A DNA stretch of 64,000 nucleotides from Pseudoalteromonas sp. P1-25. GTDB taxonomy: Bacteria; Pseudomonadota; Gammaproteobacteria; Enterobacterales; Alteromonadaceae. A program made the translations under genes and the position numbers. The notes beneath the pieces were generated by a model that saw only the letters and a list, made by a program, of their open reading frames with translations, ran no database searches and had not been told where the DNA came from. The stretch is from positions 248,001-312,000 of the forward strand of contig NZ_LKDW01000002.1 in the NCBI RefSeq assembly GCF_001401805.1, written 5' to 3'. This document shows, one piece after another, positions 54,295 through 63,576 of this stretch (the first letter of the stretch is position 1; every line of letters begins with the position of its first letter).

Positions 54295-55428
54295 ATGTTC
54301 TTAAAATTATTTAAAAAGTGGGTCTTTTGGACCCACTTAGTTATTGGTGTTTTAGCGGGCTTATTTATTTTTATAATGGCTTTTACGGGGGCTATTTTAA
54401 CTTATGAACGACAAATCGTAGAGCTCAGTGAAATGCGCTTTACGGTGGATAAGGTTGACCAACAACACACCTTATCAACCGATGAGGTTGTGGCTATTTT
54501 GCAAAAAATGCACCCAGATGAGCCACATATTTACATTCGTTGGGTAAATAGGGGAGGGGCCGCTATTCCAGCATGGGCTGGTAAACATAGTTACTTATTA
54601 CATCCATACTCTGGTGCTGTGTTACGTGAGGGTGAAGGGGTTGCAGCAGACTTTTTCCATGTTGTTACAGACCTGCATCGGTATTTATTGTTGCATGGTC
54701 CAGCCCAAACTGTGGGAAAAAATATCAATGGTTATGCCAATTTATTGTTTATTTTCTTATTGCTATCAGGAGCCTATCTTTGGATCCCGAAACGATTTAA
54801 TCGATCGGCACTGAAAGGCCGTTTATTGCTCGCAAAAAAATATAAACATACTCAACAACGAGATCGGCAATGGCATTTTGTGTTTGGCTTTTGGTGTTTG
54901 CCTATCTTGTTGGTTTTGTCGTTGACAGCAACCTTGTTTCACTTTGATTGGGCCAATAAAGCGTTGTATGGCGCATTTTCTCAAGATGTACCAGTAAGAG
55001 AGAGGCATCCGCCAGTATCAGATTTATCGGCCGATACTCAGCCTTATGAAGTGTTACTGCAACAGGCTAAAGCGCATGCACATAATAATGGTGCAGCTGA
55101 TTGGTATTCAATCTGGATAGAGCTGGGCAATAAAAAGCATGTAGCTAGGTTTTATATCGATACCAGTATTGGTCATCGACAGGAGCTAGCATATTCATTG
55201 TACTTAGATACTCAAACTGGAGATCAGATAAGAACTTTAAGAAAATCGGATTGGTCGCCTGGCGATCAAGCATGGGGCACCGCGCGGTTTTTACATACAG
55301 GTGAATATTTTGGTGTCATTGGGCAAACAATTGCTGGTATTGCTTCACTTTTGTGCTGTTTACTGGTTTACACTGGTATTGTTTTAGCCTGGCAGCGTTT
55401 AGTACCTAGACGCAAAGTTAAAACTTAG
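54295..55428 (+). CDS. PepSY-associated transmembrane protein (possible ferric-chelate reductase)
   Basis: The 377-residue membrane protein has four predicted helices: about 12-34 (HLVIGVLAGLFIFIMAFTGA), about 145-163, about 195-215 and about 342-365. PepSY-type periplasmic segments lie between them. Conserved histidines (HLVIG, DLHRYLLLHG, FHFDW, LHTGEYFG) could bind heme. These proteins are commonly encoded next to TonB receptors and are thought to reduce iron-siderophores in the periplasm. The gene is 17 bases after the receptor and is closed by a terminator. Confidence 0.88.
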   Translation: MFLKLFKKWVFWTHLVIGVLAGLFIFIMAFTGAILTYERQIVELSEMRFTVDKVDQQHTLSTDEVVAILQKMHPDEPHIYIRWVNRGGAAIPAWAGKHSYLLHPYSGAVLREGEGVAADFFHVVTDLHRYLLLHGPAQTVGKNINGYANLLFIFLLLSGAYLWIPKRFNRSALKGRLLLAKKYKHTQQRDRQWHFVFGFWCLPILLVLSLTATLFHFDWANKALYGAFSQDVPVRERHPPVSDLSADTQPYEVLLQQAKAHAHNNGAADWYSIWIELGNKKHVARFYIDTSIGHRQELAYSLYLDTQTGDQIRTLRKSDWSPGDQAWGTARFLHTGEYFGVIGQTIAGIASLLCCLLVYTGIVLAWQRLVPRRKVKT

Positions 55429-55464
55429 CAGAGCGAATATAAGTAAATAAACTTTTCGTCAACT

Positions 55465-55496
55465 AAGCCGCTTTAATTTATTAAGGCGGCTTTTTC
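55465..55496 (+). terminator. Terminator of the receptor-PepSY transcript
   Basis: GCCGCTTTAA (55467-55476) pairs with TTAAGGCGGC (55481-55490) around loop TTTA, followed by TTTTT. Confidence 0.85.
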
Positions 55497-55628
55497 ATTG
55501 GTGCGGATTGCAAAACACGTCAACTTGACCCAACATATCGCTTTGGGAGTGTAGAAGTATAGTGTTACATCACAATGAATAGTGCTTTTTGATATGTTGC
55601 TACAAGGGTCTGAAAAATAGAGTGAACA

Positions 55629-56219
55629 ATGATACAAATTAAAGGATTACATAAGCAGTTTGGTCATAGTATTTTGTATGAAAATTATAATAGAGAATTT
55701 TTAGCACCTAAATTATGCATCGAAGCACCTAATGGCCAAGGGAAAACCACGCTATTAATGATGCTAGCCGGGCTTGAAACTTACGAAAGTGGTGAGCTTT
55801 TGTTTTCTGGAAACACATTAACCGAACCACATAAGCAAGTTGCTATAGCCTCAGATTGTATTGCTTTACCTGACTTCTTAACAGCAAAGCAAGTAATTAA
55901 CTTATCCTCAAATACATTTGGCTGTCGTTGGCCAACAGCTATAGTTGATGGATTTCATTTTAATGAATTTCTAAATACACGCTTTGACGCTCTATCATCA
56001 GGTAATCAAAAGAAATGTCAGTTAATTTTAGCGCTTATGCGCGATGCACCGTATTTACTGTTAGATGAACCCAGTGCAGCGCTTGATCAAGCGAGTATTG
56101 CGTATTTATTAACTTTACTTGATGAATATTTAGTACATAAGCCACAGGGTCAAATAATTATTACCTGTCACGAGCCAGCTGCTTTTGTAAAACATGGCTT
56201 TGAGTGTATGCCTTTATGA
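55629..56219 (+). CDS. ABC transporter ATP-binding protein
   Basis: The 196-residue ATPase has Walker A PNGQGKTT (34-41), signature ALSSGNQKKCQL and Walker B LLLDEPSAALD. Compared with typical ABC proteins it is short but complete, similar in size to CcmA-like subunits. The stop overlaps the start of the membrane subunit gene (ATGA), so the pair forms one transporter. Substrate unknown; drug, lantibiotic-type or heme-related export are all possible. It has its own upstream region after the previous terminator. Confidence 0.88.
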   Translation: MIQIKGLHKQFGHSILYENYNREFLAPKLCIEAPNGQGKTTLLMMLAGLETYESGELLFSGNTLTEPHKQVAIASDCIALPDFLTAKQVINLSSNTFGCRWPTAIVDGFHFNEFLNTRFDALSSGNQKKCQLILALMRDAPYLLLDEPSAALDQASIAYLLTLLDEYLVHKPQGQIIITCHEPAAFVKHGFECMPL

Positions 56220-57328
56220 TTGCAAATTTAAAACACTCAATTGGCCAATACCGCTTTTTTATGGATTATCGTATTGGGGCATACAAGGCCGAGCTTACAC
56301 AATTATTTTTACAACTGAAAAGCTTTGGGTTGTTATTTTTAGTGGTGTTAGGCTCATCAGTATTAGGTTTAGTATTACTACTACTTTTAGGGCTTGGAAA
56401 AATTATTGATAGTAGTGATGCACCTCAATATGGTGCGCAAATGGCCTGGCTGTATTTGTTGCTACAAAGTGTCATGTTAAGCGCAATGAAGTCTGCAATA
56501 AAGAACTCCCCCCAGCGAGCGTTTCAACAGACGTTGGTAAAGCGATATTGGCTAGTCTTAATAGATATAAAGCTTTTGCTGTTAAGTAATGGCTGGTTGA
56601 TTGCAAGCCTTGTTATCGCAATCGATCTAAGCATAAACCAGTGGCTTCAAGTGCCGCATTTTTTGGTGTTTTTACTATTACAATTTACGCTAGGCATTCT
56701 ATGTTTATACAAACCAATAGCACTTGTTTATGGATTTTTGTTATCCGCAATGTGGTTAATGTTACCGTTTGATGTAAGTCCACTGATTTATCAGTGTGGG
56801 TTTGTGTTGTTATTTGCCTTAAGTAGCTTAATGGTACCTTTTAATTTTACGGCTAAATTAGAGCTAAGCTCACTTACCGGCTTTTGGCTTATGTTTTTTA
56901 TGCAAAATAGTTGGACTTTAGTTTGGCGAGGGGCTCTATTGCTGTGCGTCTTTGTTGTATCGCAGGTGTTGCTACAACAGCGAGCTGATTTAGTTACTAT
57001 TTTCAGTATTGTTTCACTTGCCTATTTGGTGTTGTTTAGTAGCTCATTGCACTTTGATTGTAGTCATATACATCAACAATACAGTGTGTTTTTTAAAATG
57101 CAGAACAAGCAAACAGCCTTTTATGCTAGCCAATTTATCCCAAGTTTAGTTATGTTATTGCCCGCACTTATTGGGTATATGATCTTATTCAATCTGACAA
57201 ATAGCGTATTGGTGTTAATAGGTATTATTTGGTGCTTATTGCAACAAGTTATCGCACAAAAAAAACCAGCGCATTACGCGCTGGTTTGGGTGATCACAAC
57301 AGGCGGACTGTTGGCGGCGTTAACCTAA
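56216..57328 (+). CDS. ABC transporter membrane subunit (unassigned)
   Basis: The frame is open from 56204, but the ATG at 56216 overlaps the ATPase stop and gives 370 residues. The protein is very hydrophobic with roughly ten transmembrane segments, for example LLFLVVLGSSVLGLVLLLLL. No family motif was recognised. It is the natural partner of the upstream ATPase. The last 25 codons contain a hairpin that looks like the terminator of the convergent fadE gene. The stop is 3 bases from the fadE stop. Confidence 0.75.
   Translation: MIANLKHSIGQYRFFMDYRIGAYKAELTQLFLQLKSFGLLFLVVLGSSVLGLVLLLLLGLGKIIDSSDAPQYGAQMAWLYLLLQSVMLSAMKSAIKNSPQRAFQQTLVKRYWLVLIDIKLLLLSNGWLIASLVIAIDLSINQWLQVPHFLVFLLLQFTLGILCLYKPIALVYGFLLSAMWLMLPFDVSPLIYQCGFVLLFALSSLMVPFNFTAKLELSSLTGFWLMFFMQNSWTLVWRGALLLCVFVVSQVLLQQRADLVTIFSIVSLAYLVLFSSSLHFDCSHIHQQYSVFFKMQNKQTAFYASQFIPSLVMLLPALIGYMILFNLTNSVLVLIGIIWCLLQQVIAQKKPAHYALVWVITTGGLLAALT
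57257..57287 (-). terminator. fadE terminator embedded in the end of the convergent gene
   Basis: On the minus strand AAACCAGCGC-gtaat-GCGCTGGTTT is followed by an eight-T run. It lies inside the coding end of the plus-strand membrane protein gene, 45 bases past the fadE stop. Confidence 0.75.
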
Positions 57329-57331
57329 CGG

Positions 57332-59788
57332 TTAAGCTGCATCTGCTTTGCTGTCTTCACTTTTACGTGCGGCTTTGCCTGCTAATAAATCAGCGGGGTC
57401 AAAGTCATCTACGTTAATTACATCTAAACGGGCTTTTTCTACAGCAGCTAATTTATCAGCTTCTGCTTGGCTTAATATGCCAGCTTCAAGGCCCATTTGC
57501 GCTACTTTATCAAGTTGGAAGAATGGCAGTTTAACGCCTTTTTCTTTACATACTCTTTCAAATAACGGCTCTACAGCGAGTACATCTTTAAGTGTTTGCT
57601 CTTGACGGCCAACTAGATTTAGTGGCTCATCTTTTAAGTAAACATAACTTGCTAAACGGTTACGCGTTTCGCTTGGTACTTGTAGAATCTGTGCTAGTTT
57701 ATGTTCAAGCTTGTCGGTAGGTTTACGAACCGGGCGACCAAACGGGAATAACAATACTTTTAATACGCCACGTAATGGAGCAGACGGCATGTTATTAATC
57801 AAATCAGCTAGAGCACGTTGGCAGTGGTAAAGATGATCCTGACAGCTCCATTTTACTAGGGCTAAATCTTCTTGCTTACGGCCTTCATCGTTGTAACGTT
57901 TAAGCGTTGCAGATACTAAGTATAAGTAGCTTAGTAAGTCACCTAAACGTGCCGAAATACGTTCTTTACGTTTAAGCGAGCCACCAAATACTGCCATGCT
58001 AATGTCAGACATTAGGGCAAGTGATGCACTAAAGCGTGATGCTATACGGTAAAACTCTGCGGTGTCGTCTTTGTAAGGTACGCTGGTAAAACGTGCACCG
58101 GTAAGGGCAAGCCACTTAGTACGTACAAGGTTCGACATAGTAAAGCCAATGTGGCCCATTAGCGCTTTATCAAATACGTTAAGCGCTTCTTCGCGGTCTT
58201 CAATTTCACAGGCACCAAGCTCTGTAAGTACAAATGGATGACAACGAATTGCACCTTGACCATAAATAATCATATTACGGGTCAAGATGTTGGCACCTTC
58301 TACTGTAATAGCAATAGGGGCACCTTGATAGCCACGACCTAAATAGTTATTTGGCCCAAGCATAATCCCTTTACCGCCAAGTACATCCATTGCATGAATG
58401 GTCGACTCGCGCATTTGTTCAGTAAGGTGGTATTTAATAATAGCTGATACAACAGATGGCTTTTCACCTAAATCTACCGCACCAGTCGACATGCTAACTG
58501 CTGCATCAGAGCTGTAAGCGTAACCTGCAAGTTTAGCCAGCGATTCTTCAACACCTTCCATTTTACCAATTGGTAAGCGGAACTGACGACGAATACGGCT
58601 GTATGCACCTGTTGCTGTTGCGATTGTTTTAATGCCGCCGGCAGAGTTTGACGGCAACGTAATTGCACGGCCCACCGATAAACATTCAACCAGCATGCGC
58701 CAGCCCTGGCCAGCCATTTCTGGGCCACCAATAATGTAATCAAGAGGAACAAATATGTCTTTACCGCGGGTCGGGCCATTTTGAAATGGTACGTTAAGCG
58801 GGAAGTGGCGACGACCAATCTCAACACCTGGTGTGTTAGTTGGAATAAGTGCACAGGTAATGCCTGGCTCTTTGTTGTCGCTTAGTAAACCATCTGGATC
58901 TTGCAGTTTAAAGGCAAGACCAAGTACAGTGGCCACAGGGGCAAGGGTAATGTAACGCTTGTTCCAGGTAAGGCTAATACCTACCACTTCTTCGCCGTTC
59001 CATTGCCCTTTACACACTACACCGTAGTCTGGAATTGAGCTTGCGTCAGAGCCTGCTTCTGGAGAGGTTAATGCAAAACATGGGATCTCTTGGCCTTGCG
59101 CTAAGCGTGGCAAATAATGATTTTTTTGATCTTCAGTACCGTAGTGCTGTAGTAATTCACCCGGACCTAATGAGTTTGGTACACCTACAATTGAAGAAAG
59201 CAGGGTAGACTTACTGGTTAGTTTTTGCAGAACACATGATTGTGCAAATGCAGAAAACTCTAAACCGCCGTATTCTTTTTTGATGATCATGGCAAAGAAT
59301 TTATTATCTTTTAGATATTGCCATACATCTTGCGGTAAATCGGTAAGCTCGTGTGTTGCTTCCCAATCATCTAGCATGCTACAAACTACTTCGACAGTGC
59401 CATCAATAAAGGCTTGCTCTTCAATAGTGAGTTTAGGTACTGGGTATTGGTGTAGCTTTTTCCAATCTGGGTTACCACAAAATAAATCAGCTTCCCACCA
59501 CGTAGTACCTGCATCGATTGCTGACTTTTCAGTATCAGACATGCTTGGCGTTACTTTTTTAAAGGTAGTAAAAATCGGCTTGATTATATATTGCTGACGA
59601 ATGCCAGTAACAGAAAGAGGTACCGCGATGATCAAAAAGATCAACCAGCTAATTAAACCAAAAGCACCCGCAAAGGTACCAATTAATAAAGTTGCGGCAG
59701 AAACACCAAGTGCTGTGTTCCAACTCGCTCTGTGGTAAACCGCGATGCTGAGCAGTGCGATTAAACCGAGTGTAAATATGAGTGTCAT
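57332..59788 (-). CDS. fadE: Acyl-CoA dehydrogenase FadE
   Basis: FadE catalyses the first step of fatty acid beta-oxidation. The 818-residue protein has N-terminal membrane segments (about 1-65), then the acyl-CoA dehydrogenase fold: [19 protein letters not shown] (FAD-binding), [39 protein letters not shown], and a long C-terminal extension of about 250 residues typical of FadE. A FadR-like operator lies 17 bases upstream of the start. Size fits E. coli FadE (814). Confidence 0.96.
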   Translation of the reverse strand: MTLIFTLGLIALLSIAVYHRASWNTALGVSAATLLIGTFAGAFGLISWLIFLIIAVPLSVTGIRQQYIIKPIFTTFKKVTPSMSDTEKSAIDAGTTWWEADLFCGNPDWKKLHQYPVPKLTIEEQAFIDGTVEVVCSMLDDWEATHELTDLPQDVWQYLKDNKFFAMIIKKEYGGLEFSAFAQSCVLQKLTSKSTLLSSIVGVPNSLGPGELLQHYGTEDQKNHYLPRLAQGQEIPCFALTSPEAGSDASSIPDYGVVCKGQWNGEEVVGISLTWNKRYITLAPVATVLGLAFKLQDPDGLLSDNKEPGITCALIPTNTPGVEIGRRHFPLNVPFQNGPTRGKDIFVPLDYIIGGPEMAGQGWRMLVECLSVGRAITLPSNSAGGIKTIATATGAYSRIRRQFRLPIGKMEGVEESLAKLAGYAYSSDAAVSMSTGAVDLGEKPSVVSAIIKYHLTEQMRESTIHAMDVLGGKGIMLGPNNYLGRGYQGAPIAITVEGANILTRNMIIYGQGAIRCHPFVLTELGACEIEDREEALNVFDKALMGHIGFTMSNLVRTKWLALTGARFTSVPYKDDTAEFYRIASRFSASLALMSDISMAVFGGSLKRKERISARLGDLLSYLYLVSATLKRYNDEGRKQEDLALVKWSCQDHLYHCQRALADLINNMPSAPLRGVLKVLLFPFGRPVRKPTDKLEHKLAQILQVPSETRNRLASYVYLKDEPLNLVGRQEQTLKDVLAVEPLFERVCKEKGVKLPFFQLDKVAQMGLEAGILSQAEADKLAAVEKARLDVINVDDFDPADLLAGKAARKSEDSKADAA

Positions 59789-59804
59789 TGCTTATTCCTT
59801 AATA

Positions 59805-59820
59805 GAGGTCAGACCACCTC
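59805..59820 (-). promoter_or_regulatory. Candidate FadR operator upstream of fadE
   Basis: GAGGTCAGACCACCTC contains the GGTC-N-GACC core of FadR sites within a longer dyad. It lies 17-32 bases upstream of the fadE start, where a repressor would block transcription until long-chain acyl-CoA is present. Confidence 0.5.
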
Positions 59821-60085
59821 AGTTAGAGTAGCGCTAGTGAGCGTAAGTTTCAAGTACATTACAGTGTTAAATTAACGACAAACTTGCTATTTTGCTTATC
59901 ATAATTACCTTTATTAGGTACAAGCATGCACCACTGCTGTGTTTAATTCAATCACAACGCTTATTTAAGCGCTAAAAATCAGTAAATCAGCTAGCCAAAA
60001 AAGTTTTTTTAAGTAAGTATGTTTGTTGTAGTGCACAGTAAATTAAAGCGCTATTTATACGTATTTTTTAAGGGTTAGTTTATTA

Positions 60086-60850
60086 ATGTGTGAATTACTT
60101 GGCATGTCAGCCAACGTACCTACGGATATTTGTTTTAGTTTTTCAGGCCTATTAGAGCGTGGTGGTAATACTGGCCCGCATAAAGATGGTTGGGGTATTA
60201 CATTTTACGAGGGCAAAGGGTGTAGAACCTTTAAAGATCCTGAACCAAGTTATCAATCAGAAATTGCCAAACTGGTAAAAGCCTACCCCATTAAAAGTGT
60301 GTCGGTAATTAGCCATATTCGCCAAGGAAACCGTGGCCGAGTGTGCCTTGAAAATACCCATCCGTTTACCCGTGAGCTTTGGGGGAGGGAGATCACCTAT
60401 GCACATAATGGCCAGTTATCTAACTATCATGATTTAAAGCCAGAGTATTATCGCCCTGTGGGTAACACCGACAGCGAGCTGGCATTTTGTTGGTTGCTTG
60501 ACAAAATTCGCGAAAAGTACCCAAAACGCCCCTCTAATATGGCCGCTGTTTTTAGATACGCGGCAAAGCTTTCAAATACGCTACGTGAAAAGGGTGTATT
60601 TAATATGCTGTTGACCGATGGTGTATTTGTTTTAGCTTACTGCACAAATAACTTACATTACATAACGCGCCGTGCGCCATTTGGTAAAGCGACATTAATT
60701 GATGCTGATATGGTGGTAGACTTTCAAAAAGAGACAACCCCAAATGATGTAGTAACCGTAATCGCTACAAGGCCACTCACTAACGACGAGCGCTGGCAAA
60801 AAATGCAGCCGGGTGAATTTGCGTTATTTAAAATGGGTGAGCTAATTTAA
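60086..60850 (+). CDS. yafJ: Class II glutamine amidotransferase (YafJ family)
   Basis: The 254-residue protein starts MCELLGMSANVPTD; Cys2, after Met removal, is the Ntn-type nucleophile of class II amidotransferases. Conserved stretches are HKDGWGITFYEG, SHIRQGNRGRVCLENTHPFT and TYAHNGQLSNY. The family resembles the glutaminase domain of PurF/GlmS but acts alone; its substrate is unknown. A YafJ gene near fadE is also found in E. coli. The gene has about 300 bases upstream and its own terminator. Confidence 0.92.
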   Translation: MCELLGMSANVPTDICFSFSGLLERGGNTGPHKDGWGITFYEGKGCRTFKDPEPSYQSEIAKLVKAYPIKSVSVISHIRQGNRGRVCLENTHPFTRELWGREITYAHNGQLSNYHDLKPEYYRPVGNTDSELAFCWLLDKIREKYPKRPSNMAAVFRYAAKLSNTLREKGVFNMLLTDGVFVLAYCTNNLHYITRRAPFGKATLIDADMVVDFQKETTPNDVVTVIATRPLTNDERWQKMQPGEFALFKMGELI

Positions 60851-60871
60851 TTAAACAGCCTCTAATTAAAC

Positions 60872-60902
60872 AAAAAAACGCGATTATAAAATCGCGTTTT
60901 TT
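60872..60902. terminator. Bidirectional terminator between yafJ and the DUF3108 gene
   Basis: AAACGCGATT ... AATCGCGTTT stem with A-run and T-run on both sides. Confidence 0.85.
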
Positions 60903-60921
60903 ATGTTTGCTATCACCGTGT

Positions 60922-61731
60922 TTACGGCGCTTCTGACCTAACTTCACTGCTACCAGTGGCTGGAGTAGAAACAGGTTGGGTAACCGTAAATGAATTCATT
61001 TGTACTTCAAACTGCTCCATGCCTTTTTCGCCTTTCCACATACGTACTAGCATGTAGTCCATTTCTGGCGCAAACCAAGCAAGGGCTTGGCGTTTATCGT
61101 TATCGTATAAACGCTTTACTTTTATAGCTTCTACGTTGCCAATTGGCAGCGAAATCATTTCTTTGCCAACCACTTCAAAGTTGTAGTCGCGGCGATTGCC
61201 TTTTTTATCAATAAGCGGAAACGAAAAATATGTTTCGCCTTTTTTTAAACCTTCGCGTACTTGTACTTGGTACGAAATAGCATCTTGAAATTCGTCAGTC
61301 CATTCGCATTTTAGCGGGTATTCGCTGGTGCTGCTGGTGACCACTTTATTTTGTGTATCGAAGTCTATTTTATAATCTTTATCTGGGCCGGTGCCGGTAC
61401 GTACCATGTTGTAATGATGTGGCGTGACTTTGTTATCTAAAAAAGTAAATACAGAGGTTTCTTCTCGCTTGTCAGAGAAAATCATCCACTCAATATTGCT
61501 GTGATAAGTAAGTTGATATGTTTGCTCACCAACTTTTTTAAGTTCGCGTACAGCCTCGCCATGATTTTTACCTTTACGTAAAATATCGTAGCTGGCTTGA
61601 TATTCTGTTAGTTCGCCTGCAATTAGGCTAGTAGGAAGTAAAGCGCCCACACATAACAGCAGGGCACTTATTTTTTTATTGTGGGTAGTGCGCGCCGTGT
61701 GCAGGAAGTTGTTTTTCGTCAAGAACTGCAT
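60922..61731 (-). CDS. DUF3108 domain periplasmic protein
   Basis: The frame is open from 61761; the ATG at 61731 leads into a signal peptide (KKISALLLCVGALLPTSLIA), although with a longer than usual N-region of about 20 residues. The 269-residue protein has the DUF3108 pattern: YQASYDILRKGKNHGEAVRE, WMIFSDKREETSVFTF, and the late stretch WFAPEMDYMLVRMWKGE. Its function is unknown. The start lies inside the purN coding end (56-base overlap), so translation is coupled to purN. It is probably the last gene of purM-purN. Confidence 0.85.
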   Translation of the reverse strand: MQFLTKNNFLHTARTTHNKKISALLLCVGALLPTSLIAGELTEYQASYDILRKGKNHGEAVRELKKVGEQTYQLTYHSNIEWMIFSDKREETSVFTFLDNKVTPHHYNMVRTGTGPDKDYKIDFDTQNKVVTSSTSEYPLKCEWTDEFQDAISYQVQVREGLKKGETYFSFPLIDKKGNRRDYNFEVVGKEMISLPIGNVEAIKVKRLYDNDKRQALAWFAPEMDYMLVRMWKGEKGMEQFEVQMNSFTVTQPVSTPATGSSEVRSEAP

Positions 61732-62323
61732 AATCTGCTTCCATCGTAAGTCTGTGTTCACTGAACCATTTGACCACCAAAGGATAGATTATATGCTCTT
61801 GTTCGTGCACGCGTTTAGCTAATGTCTCTGCTGTATCATCCTTGAGTACAGGTATTTGCGCCTGAAGAATAACCGGACCGCCGTCTAATTCTTCAGTTAC
61901 AAAGTGAACACTTACGCCATGAACATCGTCTTTTGCATCAATTGCTCTTTGGTGGGTATTCAGCCCCTGATACTTAGGCAACAAAGATGGATGAATGTTC
62001 AACATTTTTCCAACATATTTTTGCACTAAGCTAGGAGTAAGAATACGCATAAACCCAGCTAATACAACTAGATTTGGCATAAAAGAGTCAATTACATTCA
62101 TTAATTGCGCATCATAGGCCTCGCGCGAGTCAAAATCTTTATGACTGAGCACTTTTGTAGCAATGCCTGCTTGTTTTGCACGCTCTAGGCCGTAAGCGTC
62201 TGCTTTGTTGCTGATAACAGCTGCTATGTGCCCGTTTATTTCGCCGCGCTCGCAGGCATCAATAATGGCTTGTAAATTAGAACCACTACCCGATATTAAT
62301 ACCACTAAGCGAATGGGTGCCAT
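61676..62323 (-). CDS. purN: Phosphoribosylglycinamide formyltransferase 1
   Basis: PurN transfers a formyl group from 10-formyl-THF to GAR in purine synthesis. The 215-residue protein has LVVLISGSGSNLQAIID at the start, VLAGFMRIL, NIHPSLLPKYQGLNTH (catalytic Asn and His), and HFVTEELDGGPVILQ with the catalytic Asp. It shares one base with the purM stop, the usual purMN operon. The C-terminus overlaps the next gene by 56 bases. Confidence 0.96.
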   Translation of the reverse strand: MAPIRLVVLISGSGSNLQAIIDACERGEINGHIAAVISNKADAYGLERAKQAGIATKVLSHKDFDSREAYDAQLMNVIDSFMPNLVVLAGFMRILTPSLVQKYVGKMLNIHPSLLPKYQGLNTHQRAIDAKDDVHGVSVHFVTEELDGGPVILQAQIPVLKDDTAETLAKRVHEQEHIIYPLVVKWFSEHRLTMEADYAVLDEKQLPAHGAHYPQ

Positions 62324-63375
62324 TACTTAGCACCACCTACAATTTCAACTTGCTCTTCACCAGGCGACGCGTCATGTATTTCACCTAGGTGCCATGCATT
62401 TTCGCCTAAATCTTTTAATATTGATAAGCTTTGCTCAAGCGCATCGGCTGGTACTACTAATACCATGCCTACACCACAGTTAAATGTACGGTACATTTCG
62501 TGGGTAGTAATATTGCCGTTTTCTTGTAACCAGTTAAAAACGGTTGGCCACTGCCAGCTATCACCTTTAACCACTGCTTTTGCAGAATCGGGTAATACGC
62601 GCGGAATGTTTTCCCAAAAGCCGCCACCAGTAATGTGCGAAAGGGCATGCACGTCAACTTGCTTAAATAACTCCAGTAAAGGTTTAACGTAAATACGTGT
62701 AGGTTCTAATAAGTGCTCACCTAATGTCTTACCGTCAATTACTTGGTTAGTATCGGCGTTTGATACTTCAAGTACTTTACGAATTAAAGAAAAGCCATTT
62801 GAGTGCGGACCGCTAGAGGCAAGCGCAATAAGTTGATCGCCAGCTGCTACCTTTGTGCCATCAATAATTTTAGATTTTTCTACCACACCGGTACAAAAGC
62901 CGGCCATGTCGTAGTCTTCACCATCGTACATCCCCGGCATCTCTGCTGTTTCGCCGCCAATCAAGGCACAGCCAGAAATCTCACAGCCTTTACCAATACC
63001 GGTTACTACATCGGCCGCTGTGTCTACATCTAGTTTACCTGTTGCATAGTAATCTAGAAAAAACAGGGGTTCAGCGCCTTGTACTATTAAATCGTTTACA
63101 CACATTGCAACTAAATCAATACCTACAGTGTCGTGTTTTTTTAAGTCGATAGCTAAACGTAGTTTAGTACCTACACCGTCAGTACCTGCTACTAGTACTG
63201 GCTGTTTGTAACCTTCTGGAATTTCGCAAAGAGCGCCAAAACCACCAATTCCGCCCATTACTTCTGGACGACGCGTTTTTTTAACTACGCCTTTAATACG
63301 CTCAACAAGTGCATTACCAGCGTCGATATCTACGCCCGCGTCTTTATAGCTTAATGACTGTTTTTGTTCGCTCAC
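62323..63375 (-). CDS. purM: Phosphoribosylformylglycinamidine cyclo-ligase
   Basis: PurM (AIR synthetase) closes the imidazole ring of purines with ATP. The 350-residue protein has [66 protein letters not shown] and [13 protein letters not shown], all diagnostic. It leads the purM-purN operon, and purine-type regulation upstream was not identified. Length is normal (E. coli 345). Confidence 0.97.
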   Translation of the reverse strand: MSEQKQSLSYKDAGVDIDAGNALVERIKGVVKKTRRPEVMGGIGGFGALCEIPEGYKQPVLVAGTDGVGTKLRLAIDLKKHDTVGIDLVAMCVNDLIVQGAEPLFFLDYYATGKLDVDTAADVVTGIGKGCEISGCALIGGETAEMPGMYDGEDYDMAGFCTGVVEKSKIIDGTKVAAGDQLIALASSGPHSNGFSLIRKVLEVSNADTNQVIDGKTLGEHLLEPTRIYVKPLLELFKQVDVHALSHITGGGFWENIPRVLPDSAKAVVKGDSWQWPTVFNWLQENGNITTHEMYRTFNCGVGMVLVVPADALEQSLSILKDLGENAWHLGEIHDASPGEEQVEIVGGAK

Positions 63376-63523
63376 AGGTTTTCCTCAAATAATTGCTTGG
63401 GGTTGCTTTTCGATAGCTTAGAAACGCGCGTATTTTACAACAATTGCAACTGCGCGGCTAGCTCAAATATAGTTTTGAAATAATTAACAAGGACACTTGT
63501 CCGCTGCCTGTTGTTTAAATAAA

Positions 63524-63550
63524 CAAAAAAACGCCCGTAGGCGTTTTTTT
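63524..63550. terminator. Terminator between purM upstream region and cmoB
   Basis: AAAAAACGCC-cgta-GGCGTTTTTT; the T-run on the plus strand and A-run on the other allow termination of the minus-strand cmoB transcript as well. Confidence 0.8.
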
Positions 63551-63576
63551 AGTAATTAAAGGCGTTAAATTAACAG

